Below, in pieces: positions 10,283 to 22,207 of a stretch of DNA of 64,000 bases (positions are counted from its first letter, which is position 1; every line of letters begins with the position of its first letter). This DNA is from Acanthococcus lagerstroemiae (taxonomy: Eukaryota > Arthropoda > Insecta > Hemiptera > Eriococcidae). The stretch is taken from the NCBI GenBank assembly GCA_031841125.1, contig CM063112.1, forward strand, positions 7,528,603 to 7,592,602. The letters are read 5' to 3'. Made by a program: the position numbers and the translations under genes. The notes beneath the pieces are model-generated. The model searched no databases. It was not told the DNA's origin and was given only the letters and a program-made list of their open reading frames with translations.

Positions 10283-11535
10283 CTGTGTCTAGGGCTTTAC
10301 TGACTGACGCGCAGCGGCGATGAGGGGTTCAACACAAACGAAACGAGTATGGTGAAGGGATTAGACAGTGCGGTGGCCTGCCAGGGAAGCTTTAGTCAGT
10401 TTTGTGATGCTTCCGGGTCTCGTTTAAGCCGAGAAGACAGTATCGGGAGATCTTCCACCTTCTCTTCTCCCCATGCCCTAACATGGTGCCCACAACGACC
10501 TAGAATACTCGAGTATTCCATCCAGTAAACTTGTATTATTTGCACCTTGTTAGAATTTTTTTGATGCGAGTGTAGTCAGTGAGGATTCGGTTTTGAAAGA
10601 CATCCGAACGAAACTATCACTGAGTTCCCCGGTGAATAATTCATTTCAGTGTAGCTTCCCCTCCCCTCCTGACCTGAACATGATACCTACATCGTTGAGC
10701 TGCAGAATATTTTAAATTTTCAGCACGAAATTACTGATGCAAAAAAAGTAATAGCTATTTGAAATTTAATTAGTTCAGTTGGGAAATTTCGCGATTGTTA
10801 TTCGGCCTTGTAAGGCTCAATCACTTCGGATTATTAGATTACTAATTTCTCCGTGGGGTTTCTGTGTAAGTTCAGATTCGTTCTAGAGAAACTAAAATAC
10901 GGTCATGGTTGACCTTGAACCGAATGAATGAATGTTGCACGCAGGATCTGTTGTAGGATGGCAACGTTGAAAATATGTACGAGTACGATCGCATTGATGC
11001 GAGAAAAAAAAATCGTCCTTGAGTTTACTACAAAAAGATTTTATGGGTTATGTTTTTATGAAACTTACTGGTAATTTCTGGTTTGAAAACGTATATTATT
11101 CGAAAATACGTTATCAAAACGCATTGGTTTTAACGAGGATTTACAAGTTCTGGCGATTACATCTATGGCAAAAAGAGGTATCATTGTGTTTGCCGTAGGA
11201 TAGTCAAGGACTTACATGTTTTCCTGACGGGGGTTACAGTTTTTGTAAAATCCGTGTGCGTTCTCATCTGGTGTTCAGCATTCCCATTTTCCCGAGCTGA
11301 GAATTTACCGTGAAAAATCCTGATTCAATGTGGAATCCCTGTTGCAGGCTCGCCGAATCAGCAGCTAGTGTGTCTCTGCCTGGGCTGAAGCGGTGGGTTG
11401 CTAGGTTCTTCTTCTTATCGTGTCCGAGACGCTTATGTAATTGGGTGACTAGTATATATAATATCAGAAAAATTTTGATTATGAAAGTTGAAAATAAAAT
11501 CGTCATATTTCTCCTGTCCAACTTTTAACTAATTG
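10283..11535. other. No gene seen
   Basis: AT-rich sequence without repeats shared with the rest of the window. Open frames of about 70-85 codons at 11264-11528 on both strands show no motif. Confidence 0.5.
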
Positions 11536-11539
11536 TTTG

Positions 11540-13545
11540 GCTTTGTCCACCATAGTTCCTTTTCTGTGACCTGTATGTGTGTGCTAAATGATACTGGAAC
11601 GAGTAACTGTCCTGTCTTTCTTTACAGTAGTATTTGTCGTCTTCTGCCAGGTTCCATTTGAGTAGGTTCACTTTGGTCCTTGCACATCCAGTTCGCAGGC
11701 AGTTTGAGATTCTGCATTCTTGCCAGGAGTAGCGATAGTTTCAGCTCTTCTGTCACTAAGTCTAGATATTCTGCACCAAGTTGATCCTATCTGGATTTCT
11801 CTTTCTTTCTCTGTAGCCGAGTTTGTGATGGTGGACTGCCAGGAAGTTTGAACAATAAAGTTCTTTCTGGATTTCAATCTGGGCTTGACACTCTTTTGAC
11901 CGCGTAGAATGTGAGTAAAATCTGTTACAGCCAGGTCATATGTGTACAAAAACCGACGAGTATCTTCTCCAGTTGGTTATTAGTATAAATATTGAACAAC
12001 ATCGGAGCAAGTACGCCTCCTTATGGCAGATCATTGCATTGTCTCCGCCATCTGCTTCCGTTACCGTAATGAGTCACATCGCATTTTCTTTCAGTTAATG
12101 TACTTTGAATAATCTTAAGTGATGATCTTTGGTCAACTCGTAAATCTTTTTTATTAGTCTGCTATGGTGTACGGTGTCGTAAGCGGCTGTCAAATCTACA
12201 AATGCTGTGCCAGTTATTTTCTTTACTTCATTTTCGATGTGTTACGCTACATCTGCTACTTGGCTAACACTGCTCTTTCCCTTCCCGAAACCAATTTGTG
12301 ACGGGATTAGTTGATTGTCTATTGTTTCTATAATTCGGTTTATTATTAGTCGCTGAAAAACCTTGAATTAGAGGCACGGTAATGATATAGGACGGTAATT
12401 TTGGGGCTCATCTGGACTTTTCCTGGTTGTGGTATTTGCCACTACATGGACTTTCCTCCACATGTTTGGTGTTTTTCCGGTTTCTACAATCTTTTTAAAC
12501 ATGTCTGTAAGCTACTGGAGAATGCCTGGTCCAAAAGTTTCTTAACTTGTTCCATCTGAAGATTGTCAAGCCCGGCTGCCTTCCGATTTTTCATTACACT
12601 TATTACATTAGTGACATCACTGATTATAAAAGAGTTTTCAGAGTGGTTCTTTTTTAGAGAGCTTCTTTTGATTTTGCATTTCTTAATCTTCCCAAGCGGT
12701 TCCCCATTCAGTATAAGCTGTTTTGCTATAATATTTATGGTAACTTTAGAGCTTACAGGTTTCTTATTTCCTTCGCAGTTGTTGAGTCTCCTTATGAGTC
12801 GTCAAGCCTTAAAACTATTTCTACCGAAATCAATCTGTTCAACAAATTCTATCCATCTTCTACATCTTTCCTCTGCCAGTATCTCCACTAGTCTTCCCCT
12901 ATGGTGACTGTTTCGTGGCCAAAAGGTTCTTCATCAAAGTTCACAATATACTGGCCCATCTTAGTCTTCGTATCTGTAATAAGATCAGGTGATCCGGCAC
13001 AAATCGCCTGCGGCATTCACGAGTAATAGTTTTTTGGGCCCTTCTTGAACTGCTCTGATGAACTTGTATAGTTAGATACTGGTTCTAATTGGACTACTCG
13101 CTGATCAAGTTGTATCTTAAACTCATTCCATTCGACTTTCTTGAAGTTGAATCTTCTTCGGAAAGGAACAATAACCGGTCTTATGGCAGCAAAAATCTGG
13201 AGCATTAATGGCCTGTGTTGTGATCGGAGAATAGGCTGTAGCTCGTGTATCTCGCACTGATTGCTGATGTCAGGGTTATATCTTCTCTGCCATCTTCTGC
13301 TCTGGAATGAAGTTGGTAATTTTAGGATAAGCGTGCGCCAGCTGTCCACTGCTCTACTAATTCTCCATTTTGGTCAGTCACTTGATATCCTCATTGGCTA
13401 CTGTGGTTGTTGAAATCTCCAAGAATAATTTTCGTATCTTTCTTTGTTATATTTGGTGGAGTATTAAATTTGAAGGTATTTCCTGGTGGTTGTGAGGCAG
13501 CCTACCTCAGAAATGTCAGTGGCTGTGATTTGTTCTTTTTCTGAT
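11540..13545 (-). pseudogene. Decayed non-LTR retrotransposon ORF2 (endonuclease plus RT)
   Basis: Reading leftwards on the minus strand, the order is that of a non-LTR ORF2. First comes an AP-endonuclease motif (ILGDFNNHSS, about 13395-13435), then a linker, then RT motifs YRPISLP (about 12395), FVDLTAAYDTVHH (motif A with Asp, about 12170-12205), a GGVLAP-LFNIYTN block (about 11990-12040) and a degraded YADD (YTYDLAVT, about 11920-11945), followed by a C-terminal tail to about 11540. Frameshifts and stops separate nearly every block. The sequence resembles Jockey/CR1-type arthropod elements, not the I-group element at 31 kb. The first catalytic Asp of YADD is lost. Both element ends are undefined. 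Confidence 0.85.
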
Positions 13546-14127
13546 TAATTTATGGGACCTGTTCTCAGCGCAGTCCTAGGGAACCTATGACGGGTGGCTA
13601 ATTCGCAAAATTGGAAGTACTGTGCCCTCTCTTGTATTTGTCCATCTGATCTGTGATCTGCGGTGAGTGGGCAGTATTCACTTTTGCGTTGAACAGCTAG
13701 AAGTTTTCCAGCTTGGCTCTCTCATAAATTCATCTTAATTACGACTTTCGTTTCTGCTAGCCGATTTACAATATTTCTTCGTGAATTGTTCAAAGATGAG
13801 AAACTCGGCGGTGCTAATAACAGTGTCGTTGAAAAGCCGGATTTTGGATTGTAAATCCTCGGGGCTCAGAATTTGCTAGGCCCCAACTGTATCATATCTT
13901 CATTATTAAAAATAAGGGGGAGGGAAACTCTGCAAGTTAAGAATTAACACTTTTTTTTCATGTGTCAAAGATTTTCCTTTTCATATTTGGTGGGGCTGTT
14001 ACGGGTTGGGCTGTAGACTATGGGGGTCATGTTTGGATGAACTTGATTATTGCAGCCAATTTGACAAGATTTGGTTACATATGGTCAACTTTAGCTGTTC
14101 TATCAATTTTTCATGTTTCATTGGTTC
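13546..14127. other. No gene seen
   Basis: Flank of the RT relic. The open frame from 13962 has no recognisable motif. Confidence 0.45.
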
Positions 14128-14431
14128 CAGAGATGAGCAAGATTATATGATCTAAAATTCCGAAAATTCGCTAAAAATCGTAAGATTCGTGTTTTAAATA
14201 ATTTCTTGTGATTTCTGTATGATTCCTAAAATGTCTGAAGAGTGTGATCTGAGATCCGGATTGGACAAAATCATGAGCTAAAGATCGAATTGATTACTGG
14301 ACAAAATCATTATCTAACGATCGAACAGATTACAAAATCATAATATTTTTCAGAATCTAATATTTTTCTAAAATGATCTTTTGATTTGTATTCGTGATCT
14401 GTTTTTGGATCCATTAACTTGCCCATCCCTA
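14128..14431. mobile_element. hAT-like MITE rich in GATC motifs (candidate)
   Basis: The left end CAGAGATGAGCAAGATTA mirrors the right end, whose reverse complement is TAGGGATGGGCAAGTTAA. Both are hAT-style termini. The body repeats 'GATC', 'CAAAATCAT' and 'AATCATAATATTTTT'. The 8-bp flanks are similar but not identical, so the target duplication is not proven. Confidence 0.5.
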
Positions 14432-15870
14432 ATTTGATTCGAATTGTGCATGTCCTTGTTCTTGTCAGTGTCAATTCAGTTATTTTTGGTAGTTTCTCGT
14501 CGTTCTTCATTGATTTTGTCAATTTTATTAATACAACTTCTAAAAAGCGTCTCGAATTTGGTCATTTTTAGTCGATCTTAACCGTTTGTGATCAAGTGAT
14601 CATGTATGAGATCTCGAAGCTAGTGATTTCACCTGGTTACTCTTTCCTCTGGTAACCCGCCTTACACGCGTGAAATCTGGTTGCTTTCAGTTTTCCTTCT
14701 CGGCTGTTAAACTTTTTCTTTTTATCTATCTATATTTTTTGTATCCAATTTGTCAACAGCTGTCCAAAATTTTCACCATCTTCCTCTTTTTTGAAATCAT
14801 CTTTCGAGAATTTTCCAGAAGTTTAGATAGGTCAGCGGTGAAAAAAGATTTGTCGAGAGGTCAGGTAGGTACCTATTCGATATTCTGTCTTCGATGAAAG
14901 TTCGATGACTCCTCGTCGACTTGCTGATAAGTGAAGGTATGAAAAATCAAGGGGAGAGAAACTTCCGATAAAAGTTCATTTCGACCAAGTTCTGTTCCGC
15001 TACTCGACGTATTGCTGATGGGACTTTTACAGAAAGTATGCAAGACTCTCTCTTATCTTACGTTTTCGAGTATTCCGTAAACTTCTAGTGTCAAGACTTC
15101 ACTAAAGTTTAATGTCCAATCTTATTCAAACGCAGTCTTTTGCATAAAGAATGGTCTCGACGTGATTTCTGATGTCATCTACTCGCCTGAGTTTATTGCT
15201 GTTTTCACAATTTAAATCCTCGGTACATGTCATCCCGTGGCATTTATCTTGTTTTTTATTTCTGTTTCAAATTTGATTGCAAGTTTTGTCTTCTCATATT
15301 TCATTTTTTTCTGTTACCCGGATGGCAGGTTCAGCTGTACCGCCGCTAAGACTGTTAAAGTCATCTCTTGCGTTTTCTGTCTTGTAACTGAAGTACAACT
15401 CAGGCCAGCAAATTGCTTCTCCTCGCGCCTAGGTATTCCAAAAGAGCTAGACTGGAAATTCCGAGAGGTTCCATTTCATGTGTAATCTATTAAGGTTGGA
15501 CTTCCTGTACGAGGCTAGCTCTCGAATACCACTCAGGTTTTGATTGGCCGGTAGAAACAAACGTCGACTCACAGTATAACATCATCGCTCGAGAAACAAA
15601 ACTCAGATCTTCCTCACCCACTTACCTGATGCTTGAGCGCCTCCTGCTTCAGTGTTTCCAATTCTCAGTGCATGCCCAAAATGGCTTCTCCTTAATATTT
15701 TATTGCAGTTCGTTTACAGCAGATTTGGATTAGGAAAGACTGCGGAGTAGATGTTGAAATGGCGGGAGGGGGGTACTGAATGGACAGGTCAAAGGTTCGA
15801 TAATTGGTGCGTAGTCTCTTGAAAAAAGTGATGAGTGCACCGGTTCCAGCAAGATGATGTAGATCATCCG
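14432..15870. other. No gene seen
   Basis: AT-rich non-coding sequence. Scattered open frames of 75-82 codons are hydrophobic by composition and carry no motif. Confidence 0.5.
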
Positions 15871-16800
15871 GTAATTAATGAGACTCCATGGCCGTTGGAC
15901 CATAGACCACTGCGTAGTGGTTCGCAGTTATCCTTTTTATGATGATTACGCTGATGCAGTAATTAAAATCTTGAGTCGTTAATTTGAATCGCTCACAGGG
16001 CCTACAGGTAACCTGCCCATCATTAGTACATGCTCGTGGAAATAGCCCGTAAATCTGGGTATTTTTTGTACGCTGCTGTTCAGCACCCATACCCTCGTTG
16101 TCTTTAAACTTGCATTTCTGAAGAGCTTCTCTGGTTATTGAACCTGGCTTTCCAGTTCCGTGTACTCGTCGATTCAATTACCAGAATCGTTTTTCTGCCA
16201 TAGCGGACGCTCGGACGCTCGAGTGCCGTGACCCGGTTTCACTCGATTTATCAATTACTTCAATTTCTGGACAGTTTTGTATTTGGTTTGACTTTTGAAG
16301 AATTAAATTCTCTTCAGAACTTCTTTCTATCACGCGATGAATAAATTTGCGGCGAACCGAGTACTTAAATGGCGTCCTTGTGCCCTTTGCAGGTATACAA
16401 TGTAGGTGCAGATACGAAATGTCTGCCGGTGCTACTTGTTTTGCAAAATTGCCCCTCGTTGTGTGTCAGGTAATCGATTTGAAATTGGCACTCGTCGAAG
16501 CCCGGGCTGTTTGTTGGGACCCAATCTGTTGAAACCTAGACTTGGGCGGAAGTATGGCTTAGCTTGCCAAATGTTTACCGTCGTATTTAGTTTCAAGTCG
16601 TCGATTAGTTGTGTACACGCAAACAAGAAGCCGGAGATGTTTTTTTCGAATTTAGCGAGGTTACAGACCTTGGCTTGGGCGTGGAATGGTGTCGTATAGC
16701 GACGCACGATGAGATGATAAAAAAAGGCACAAAAAATTTTACGGCTGTTGTTAAATATACGCGTTTCTGGGTTCGCTCGAATTTTATCGAGTAAGGTTAT
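15871..16800. other. Unique-looking stretch, overlapping short ORFs, no gene recognised
   Basis: Several short frames overlap on both strands. A polypyrimidine-AG at about 16390 and an AG|GTAATC at about 16469 could bound a small exon of about 77 bp, but the peptide has no recognisable feature. Probably single-copy DNA. Confidence 0.35.
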
Positions 16801-17825
16801 TGCTATTCTAGAGTTTATTTCTTTACGGCACTAAAATTCGGCAAACGAGGTCGTGCTCGTTCATGTGATCGAAGAAACAACGTAGTTCTGGGCTTCGGCA
16901 GGCTTGCAGAGTGACTGAGAAGACGCAAGAGTGTGGAAGAATTGACCAGCAGGTATCATTTTGAAACTGCCCAAGGGTTTTCATTTGCTCTCGACTAAAC
17001 TGGAGCAGGCGTGGATACACGGGAAGGGCAGTTGGAGCAATTGCTCATTCCGGAGGAAACACTTGAATTGAAAATGCTTCAAGAAATGGGAAGTTCAGTG
17101 TAATTAGATCTTTGTACTCCATGTAAGCCTAACAAGGTGTGGGAGACAGCTGGGCATGTTTGTCCGGAGTCCACAAAGGGGTACAAGGATACAAATTTTC
17201 AACAAAAGCCACTGAAAATAAATAGTAGTTCCTTTTGTGAGATTTTCCAGAAAATTGAACATTTTTTCACTCAGTCCTTCGTATTTTCCTCTAATGAAAG
17301 GCCTAGAACAAAATTTACCACAGACTTGGATTTCCGCTCCACGGTCCTAACTCCATGTATCAAAATCTGATTTCTGTCTCTTGTACCGAAGTTGAAAATA
17401 CATGGCAGGTTACGTTCCTGAATTCCAAAGAACGGCAGTGACAGATCTGTGACCTTAAGATCCACACAAACTAAAAGATGGAAAGCTAGTTGAGCCGAGC
17501 TGTCTGCCAAGCCACGAGACAGAAAGTAAGATAAATATACAGTCAGGTTGTTGATTTTTGTAATTTATCAAGTACGAGGGGTGAAATAAGGCAAAATTCA
17601 CAGTACGTTCAGTTGAAATGGTGTTAGCATTTGAAAGTGAAGAGGAAAGGTGGAAAAGAATGGGAAGAATGAAAAAAGTAAATATTTTTTGAGTACCTTA
17701 CAACGATTTGCTCTAGGGCTGAAATTAGAATTCACCTTGATTCAGTATTGATCCTAGTAAATCTTAAATGAGTCTGAAAAAGTCTTGATGAGTTTTGAAG
17801 TCTTTTTATCGAGTTTCGAACAGTT
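16801..17825. other. No gene seen
   Basis: AT-rich sequence ending in loose 'GAGTCTT' repetition (17760-17850) that borders the SINE at 17841. Confidence 0.5.
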
Positions 17826-17840
17826 TTAGCGAGTCTTAAA

Positions 17841-18268
17841 TAGTTATTTTCGTGTTCAGGCGACATATCTCATGCCGGACATTGCACAACTCTCCGGGTC
17901 AAGTTAGTCGGAATGGTTTGCCATTGCTTTCCCTGCGGTTTTGTTGCGTTAGAGTTTTCCTTCTGTGTGCCGAAGAGTGTGCAGCCGCAGTTCGCTTACT
18001 AGCCACATGTTTCAGGACATTGAGTTGACTTGTCCACGATGTGCACACGCACAGTACCAATCTTTCTGATCTGGTGGTAATACGTCCTGCGATTGTAACG
18101 CCGTGTTCGTGTGAACTGGTGGTGGTTTACAGGACGCGATATGTTTCTGCCTCGATTGATACTGTAGTCACTGTAGGGGTATTCGAAAATCACTGACTTT
18201 CCGGCGTTGGTGGGCCACTCAAACCCGAGACGCAAGGATTGGGGGCCCACACAGTGACTAAAATAGTC
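17841..18268 (-). mobile_element. SINE, family 2, copy 2, probable 15-bp TSD
   Basis: On the minus strand the 5' part matches the family member at 1964 ('AATCCTTGCGTCTCGGGTT', then 'CAACGCCGGAAAGT..GTGATTTTCGAATACCCC'), with about 20 bp of the A-box region missing. Near-identical 15-bp flanks, TTAGCGAGTCTTAAA (17826-17840) and TTAGCGGATCTTAAA (18269-18283), look like a target duplication. The surrounding GAGTCTT repetition makes this somewhat less certain. Confidence 0.6.
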
Positions 18269-18283
18269 TTAGCGGATCTTAAA

Positions 18284-19274
18284 CCGTTGAAGAGTCTCGA
18301 TCACGTTTTGAAGAATAAGAATCTTCAGGAGAGCACTTACAAGTTTCTATACGAATCTGGAACAATGAACAAGTTTTGCACTGAAGCCGCATTATGTGAA
18401 AGAAAGCTGGGAGAGCATTCTCGAGTCTTGAATGAGCATGTACGAGTCTTTTAGTGTCCTAGAAATAGACAAATACGTAATTATGGGGAAAAAATCACTA
18501 AAGTTCTGAAGAACAAGCTGGCGTCGGCGTCAGAATCTGTTACAAAGTAAGAGTTCTAGTGGTATGAAAAACTATTATCGGGTTCTAAAGAAAAAAGTTT
18601 CCTGATTTGGTACAAAGTCTTCCGAAAATAGGGAGGGGAACATTTTCCCTAAAAATAAAAGTCACACCGACGAATTTTCTTATGAAATCATTGAAAATCG
18701 ACCTTGTAAAATCGAAACAAGTACTCGAACAATGCCACGTGTAAATAATTAGGTCCAGTAAATAAAACTGTACAAATAAATCGTATAAAAATAATGTTAT
18801 TTGGAGAGTAAAGAAATACAAGAATGAAAAAAACAAAAAACAATATTAATAGTCACGAGAACTTGATCCACAAACCTACGACGCAGCGGATTATTGCTGT
18901 AACTACTAGGCTACAATGCCTTCTATGTGGAGCAGCCACTACTAGCTATATATATATATGTAGTACCAGTGCATTTGTTAAACTGAATTTATATAATAAT
19001 TGCACCCCCTGCCCCAGTGATTAATGAAGAGTGGACATTGCCTAATCTAAATATTGGAATAGGGAACATATTTGCTCACAGTATCGCTAGCCATTCTATA
19101 ATATTTAATTGAACAAATATTGAATGGGCCTCACGATTCCATGAACGTTAAAAATCATATCAGCAGGGCCCGGATTTTTAGTCAAACAATTTTTTTTTTC
19201 TAGTTTAGCCTATCCAGTCCATTGAAGTTCTGTGGACGAATCTGGAAATTCTGAAACCAATGAGCTAACTTCAT
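18284..19274. other. No gene seen
   Basis: AT-rich spacer with a short TA run near 18945 and a T-tract near 19190. No coding evidence. Confidence 0.5.
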
Positions 19275-19626
19275 TATTTTTTTATTTTATTATTACCGAG
19301 CAACGGAGCTACACTCTCGGGTTATGGGCTCGGAAAAGGTTGTTGTTTATACGTCGCAGAGGTATCCAGCAGCGGAAAGGTTGGTGAGGGTGTTGTTTAT
19401 GTGCTTATGGGGAGTTGGGGAAGACCAAAATTCGACTATGGAGGACGTGGTGAGAGGGTCTTCATCTTCACAGTGTGGGCAGTTGAAGGGATACTGGTTA
19501 GGGAAAAGATGCGTATGTGTGAGGCGGTTATATGCAATTCTTAGGCGAGTGATGATAACTTCCTCGCGGTGGGAGGAACGTTGGGACGTTGACCAGGGAA
19601 CAGGTGTAAGTTTGATTTGTGCGAGC

Positions 19627-20701
19627 GGGAGAAAGTAAATTGCACACACTTTCCAGCGGAGGGGTTTTTTCCTTCTTTGGAAACCACATGTGAAAATTGT
19701 AAATTGCACATACTGTGGAAAGACGGAGTATGTATACAACGAAAATGTGAATTGCACACACTTATAAAAGGTCGGCAGCGAAACATGAATTGTTAGTTGC
19801 ACACAGTACGAGAAAAAGCCGTAAGTCATTTTCATTTATCATGTTGACGAGAATGGCGATGTTCTCTGATCTTCTTTAGCGTATGGATTTCTTTGTAGTT
19901 ACAATGCCTGCTGCTTATACTCTCTAGCAGACTTTGTAGAAGTATTTTAGGATCTTGTTGGAAAGACCATTCTTAGATACTGTTTCATGTTTCCATTTCC
20001 TCCAAGGAAAAACAATGATCTGCGATCTAAAGGTATTTCCAAATGTTCATATTACCTCCCTTTCTTACCAGAGATGTCAACTCCCGTTCGCGAATGGGAA
20101 CGCGTTCACAAATGAAGCACCTCCACAAACGAGAACGGATGTGGACTCGTTCATATTTTTGGGGAACGCCAACATCTCTGTTTCCTTCAAGAATACACAG
20201 ATATAGATATTTCAGAAGCATAATACATGCAAATATGGATATTTCAACGGTACGACGGTGTACGTGTGGATATTTCGAAATTGTAAGCTTTATTGTTTAG
20301 TAATGGAGAACTCAGCGGAATTGAGAGGTTAGTCATCTCAGGAAATTTTATTTCCCTCCAAATCTCTCCCTTCCTCTCGTGGAAAAGTAACGCATACTAT
20401 GGATCTGTTTACATTTTATTTCAAAATGTATTGCTAGAGTTCTGCGGCTCTAGTGTTTGAGATTTGAAGCCTTCTTTCCAGAAATATGGATACGCCAATC
20501 TCGTATATGGGTGTGCAATTCACACTTTTTTTGATCCCAAATTTTATTTCTGTATGTGTGCAATTTAATTTCAATGCTTAATCTGATTTTTGCCACTGCG
20601 TGCAATTTACAATTTTTCTACCTGAAAATTTATTTATTTGGGTGTGCAGTTTACATGTCTTCTTTACCTGACTACCCAGTGTGTGCAGTTTATATGCGCC
20701 C
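19627..20701. mobile_element. 1075-bp TIR element with mirrored subterminal repeats, 8-bp TSD
   Basis: The ends are GGGAGAAAGTAAATTGCACA on the left and, reverse-complemented on the right, GGGCGCATATAAACTGCACA. The flanking duplication GTGCGAGC is perfect (19619-19626 and 20702-20709) and interrupts a retrotransposon frame that resumes on the other side. A 15-bp motif (GTAAATTGCACACAC) recurs from 19635, 19699, 19747 and 19792. Its inverse recurs at 20511, 20556, 20598, 20642 and 20681, spaced about 39-45 bp apart on the right side. Such arrays usually bind a transposase. No transposase is encoded. An 8-bp duplication fits hAT, Merlin, P or KDZ-type enzymes; the GGG terminus does not decide. 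Confidence 0.92.
20069..20180. mobile_element. 112-bp hAT-like MITE nested in the 1075-bp element
   Basis: The left end CAGAGATGTCAACTC and right end GCCAACATCTCTG form a CAGAGATGTY TIR. The flanks TTTCTTAC and TTTCCTTC match at 6 of 8 positions, an aged 8-bp duplication. The body is built of GAACG/CGTTC repeats. It is the innermost layer of a three-level nest. Confidence 0.65.
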
Positions 20702-21119
20702 GTGCGAGCTTGTGCCGAGAGGCTGGATGCCGCCACTCTTTGAATCACTTACTCAAAATGGTCTGGCAAATGGCGGAAATGAGATCTGTTGAGATAGGGA
20801 GGTGACGAGTGATATATGGGAGCTGTGTAGCTTGCTGTGCTGCTTGATCAACTGCCTCATTTCCTGGGATAACAATATGGCATCGTGAAATGTTTTTTGG
20901 TGATGAAGGAAATGAGATTGAGAATAAGATGGATGCGTTGGACGAGAGCGTGCGTTGAAAGGCGTTCAGAAAGGAACGTGAATCTGAGAGGCCCAGGTAG
21001 TGGGGGGGGGGAGGTATTCGAGCGAGGAGATCTTGACTAGGCACTGTAGGATAGCACCGGGTTCGGCTGTATAGACGGAAGCTGTGTTTTTAAGTTCAAA
21101 GGAGTGTAGTAGACTGTCT

Positions 21120-21750
21120 GGGTCATTGTTTGAAAATGTTGATATTTCAGGTATGTTTTTTCATGAAGGAAAGTAGGGGATATTTGAAATTTTTTTGATT
21201 GGAGTCGTTAAGAGGCGTTCTATATAAAACATATTGGTTAGATTGGGCCGGCAGTGTGGGGATTCCATGGCACTCAAAATTATGAATGCCATGCCGAAGG
21301 ACACATGAAAAAGTCCATGCCGAAATACAATAGCGAACAAAAAGTGTTCTGCCGTCGATTAGTAGAGTCCAAAACAAAAAGTTATATGGAGAGTTGATAA
21401 AGGCATACTATAACCCGTTAATTAGATGTAATTATTTGTGTATGATGAACGTCTATCGTTGCATAAAGATGACCATGCTGAAAGACACTTTTTATTTTAG
21501 ACAATGATACGAATGCACGAGTCTCGTCACAAAAAACCGGGATTTGATATGCGGACCGTATTGGTCTGATAAGAATATATTAGCATATTTAGTATAGTTT
21601 TGACCCAGTAAAAGTGGATCAAATATTCTTTTGAAAGCTTGAAAAAGTAGAATTGAGTCATATCTATAAAAAAAAAAAAATCCCGTATCATTACTAGCTT
21701 GTGAGATACCTGCTAGGGACTGAAATATCAACATTTTCGAAGAATAACCC
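21120..21750. mobile_element. 631-bp TIR element inside the RNase H region of copy 2
   Basis: A 31-bp TIR with three mismatches: the left end is GGGTCATTGTTTGAAAATG, and the right end, reverse-complemented, is GGGTTATTCTTCGAAAATG, both continuing TTGATATTTCAG. Flanks GTCT (21116-21119) and ATCT (21751-21754) suggest a 4-bp duplication with one change. Comparison with the uninterrupted copy at about 34045 fixes the boundaries. Its open frames show no transposase motif. The superfamily is not assigned. Confidence 0.85.
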
Positions 21751-22207
21751 ATCTATGGAGTAGGCGTAAACGGTGTATCGGTTGTACTTCGAACCATCAG
21801 TGAAGCATGGGATACGGTCAGGAAAGTGGTCCAGAATTTCTTGCAAATGTGTCCGTTAAACTTGGGGGAGGGGGTATAGATTTTTTAGAGTCTTCAAGTT
21901 CAAAATTGCACGGGGGAAGGCTCAAGAACCAGGGTGGCGGTGATGTATGGATTGTTGGTAGTGAATTGTAGGAAAAGGTGCGGGACAGTGTCCGTTCAAA
22001 GTGTGAACGTAAGCGCAGTGAGGAGGGTCTTGGAACAAGGGTGTAGTTTGAAGGGTTAAAGAGATACTCACAGGCAGGAAGATTAGGGTTGTGTGCTATC
22101 GTAACGAGAAGTTTGGCAGTGAGTTGCATTCGGCGGTAAGAGAGAGGCGGAATTCCAGCATCGGCACACATACTCAAAGCTGGGCTAATGCGAAAGGCGC
22201 CAATTTG

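Larger units (their letters stand above)
19275..22207 (-). mobile_element. I-group non-LTR retrotransposon, copy 2, 5'-truncated and twice interrupted
   Basis: On the minus strand the sequence matches the copy at 31-37.4 kb: RT C-terminal/thumb region (22207 to about 21870, with ADAGIPPLSYRRMQL), RNase H start (about 21850-21750), then after an insertion RNase H end (21119-20710), then after a second insertion the Cys/His tail (19618-19330, CPHCEDEDPL) and an A-rich 3' tail with TAATAATAA-type sequence. Copy 2 begins within the RT thumb region, the usual outcome of incomplete target-primed reverse transcription. The insertions are the elements at 21120-21750 and 19627-20701. All frames are broken. 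Confidence 0.92.

Noticed and set aside
12563..12907. 114-codon hydrophobic open frame on the plus strand
   Set aside because: Antisense of the decayed non-LTR ORF2. The hydrophobicity follows from the reversed charged codons.
16390..16470. Small exon with acceptor and donor-like sites
   Set aside because: Splice-like sites this weak occur by chance. The encoded peptide has no recognisable feature and there is no second exon to pair with it.
19347..19835. 162-codon open frame on the minus strand
   Set aside because: It crosses the boundary between the 1075-bp element and the retrotransposon tail, so it is a chimera created by the insertion.
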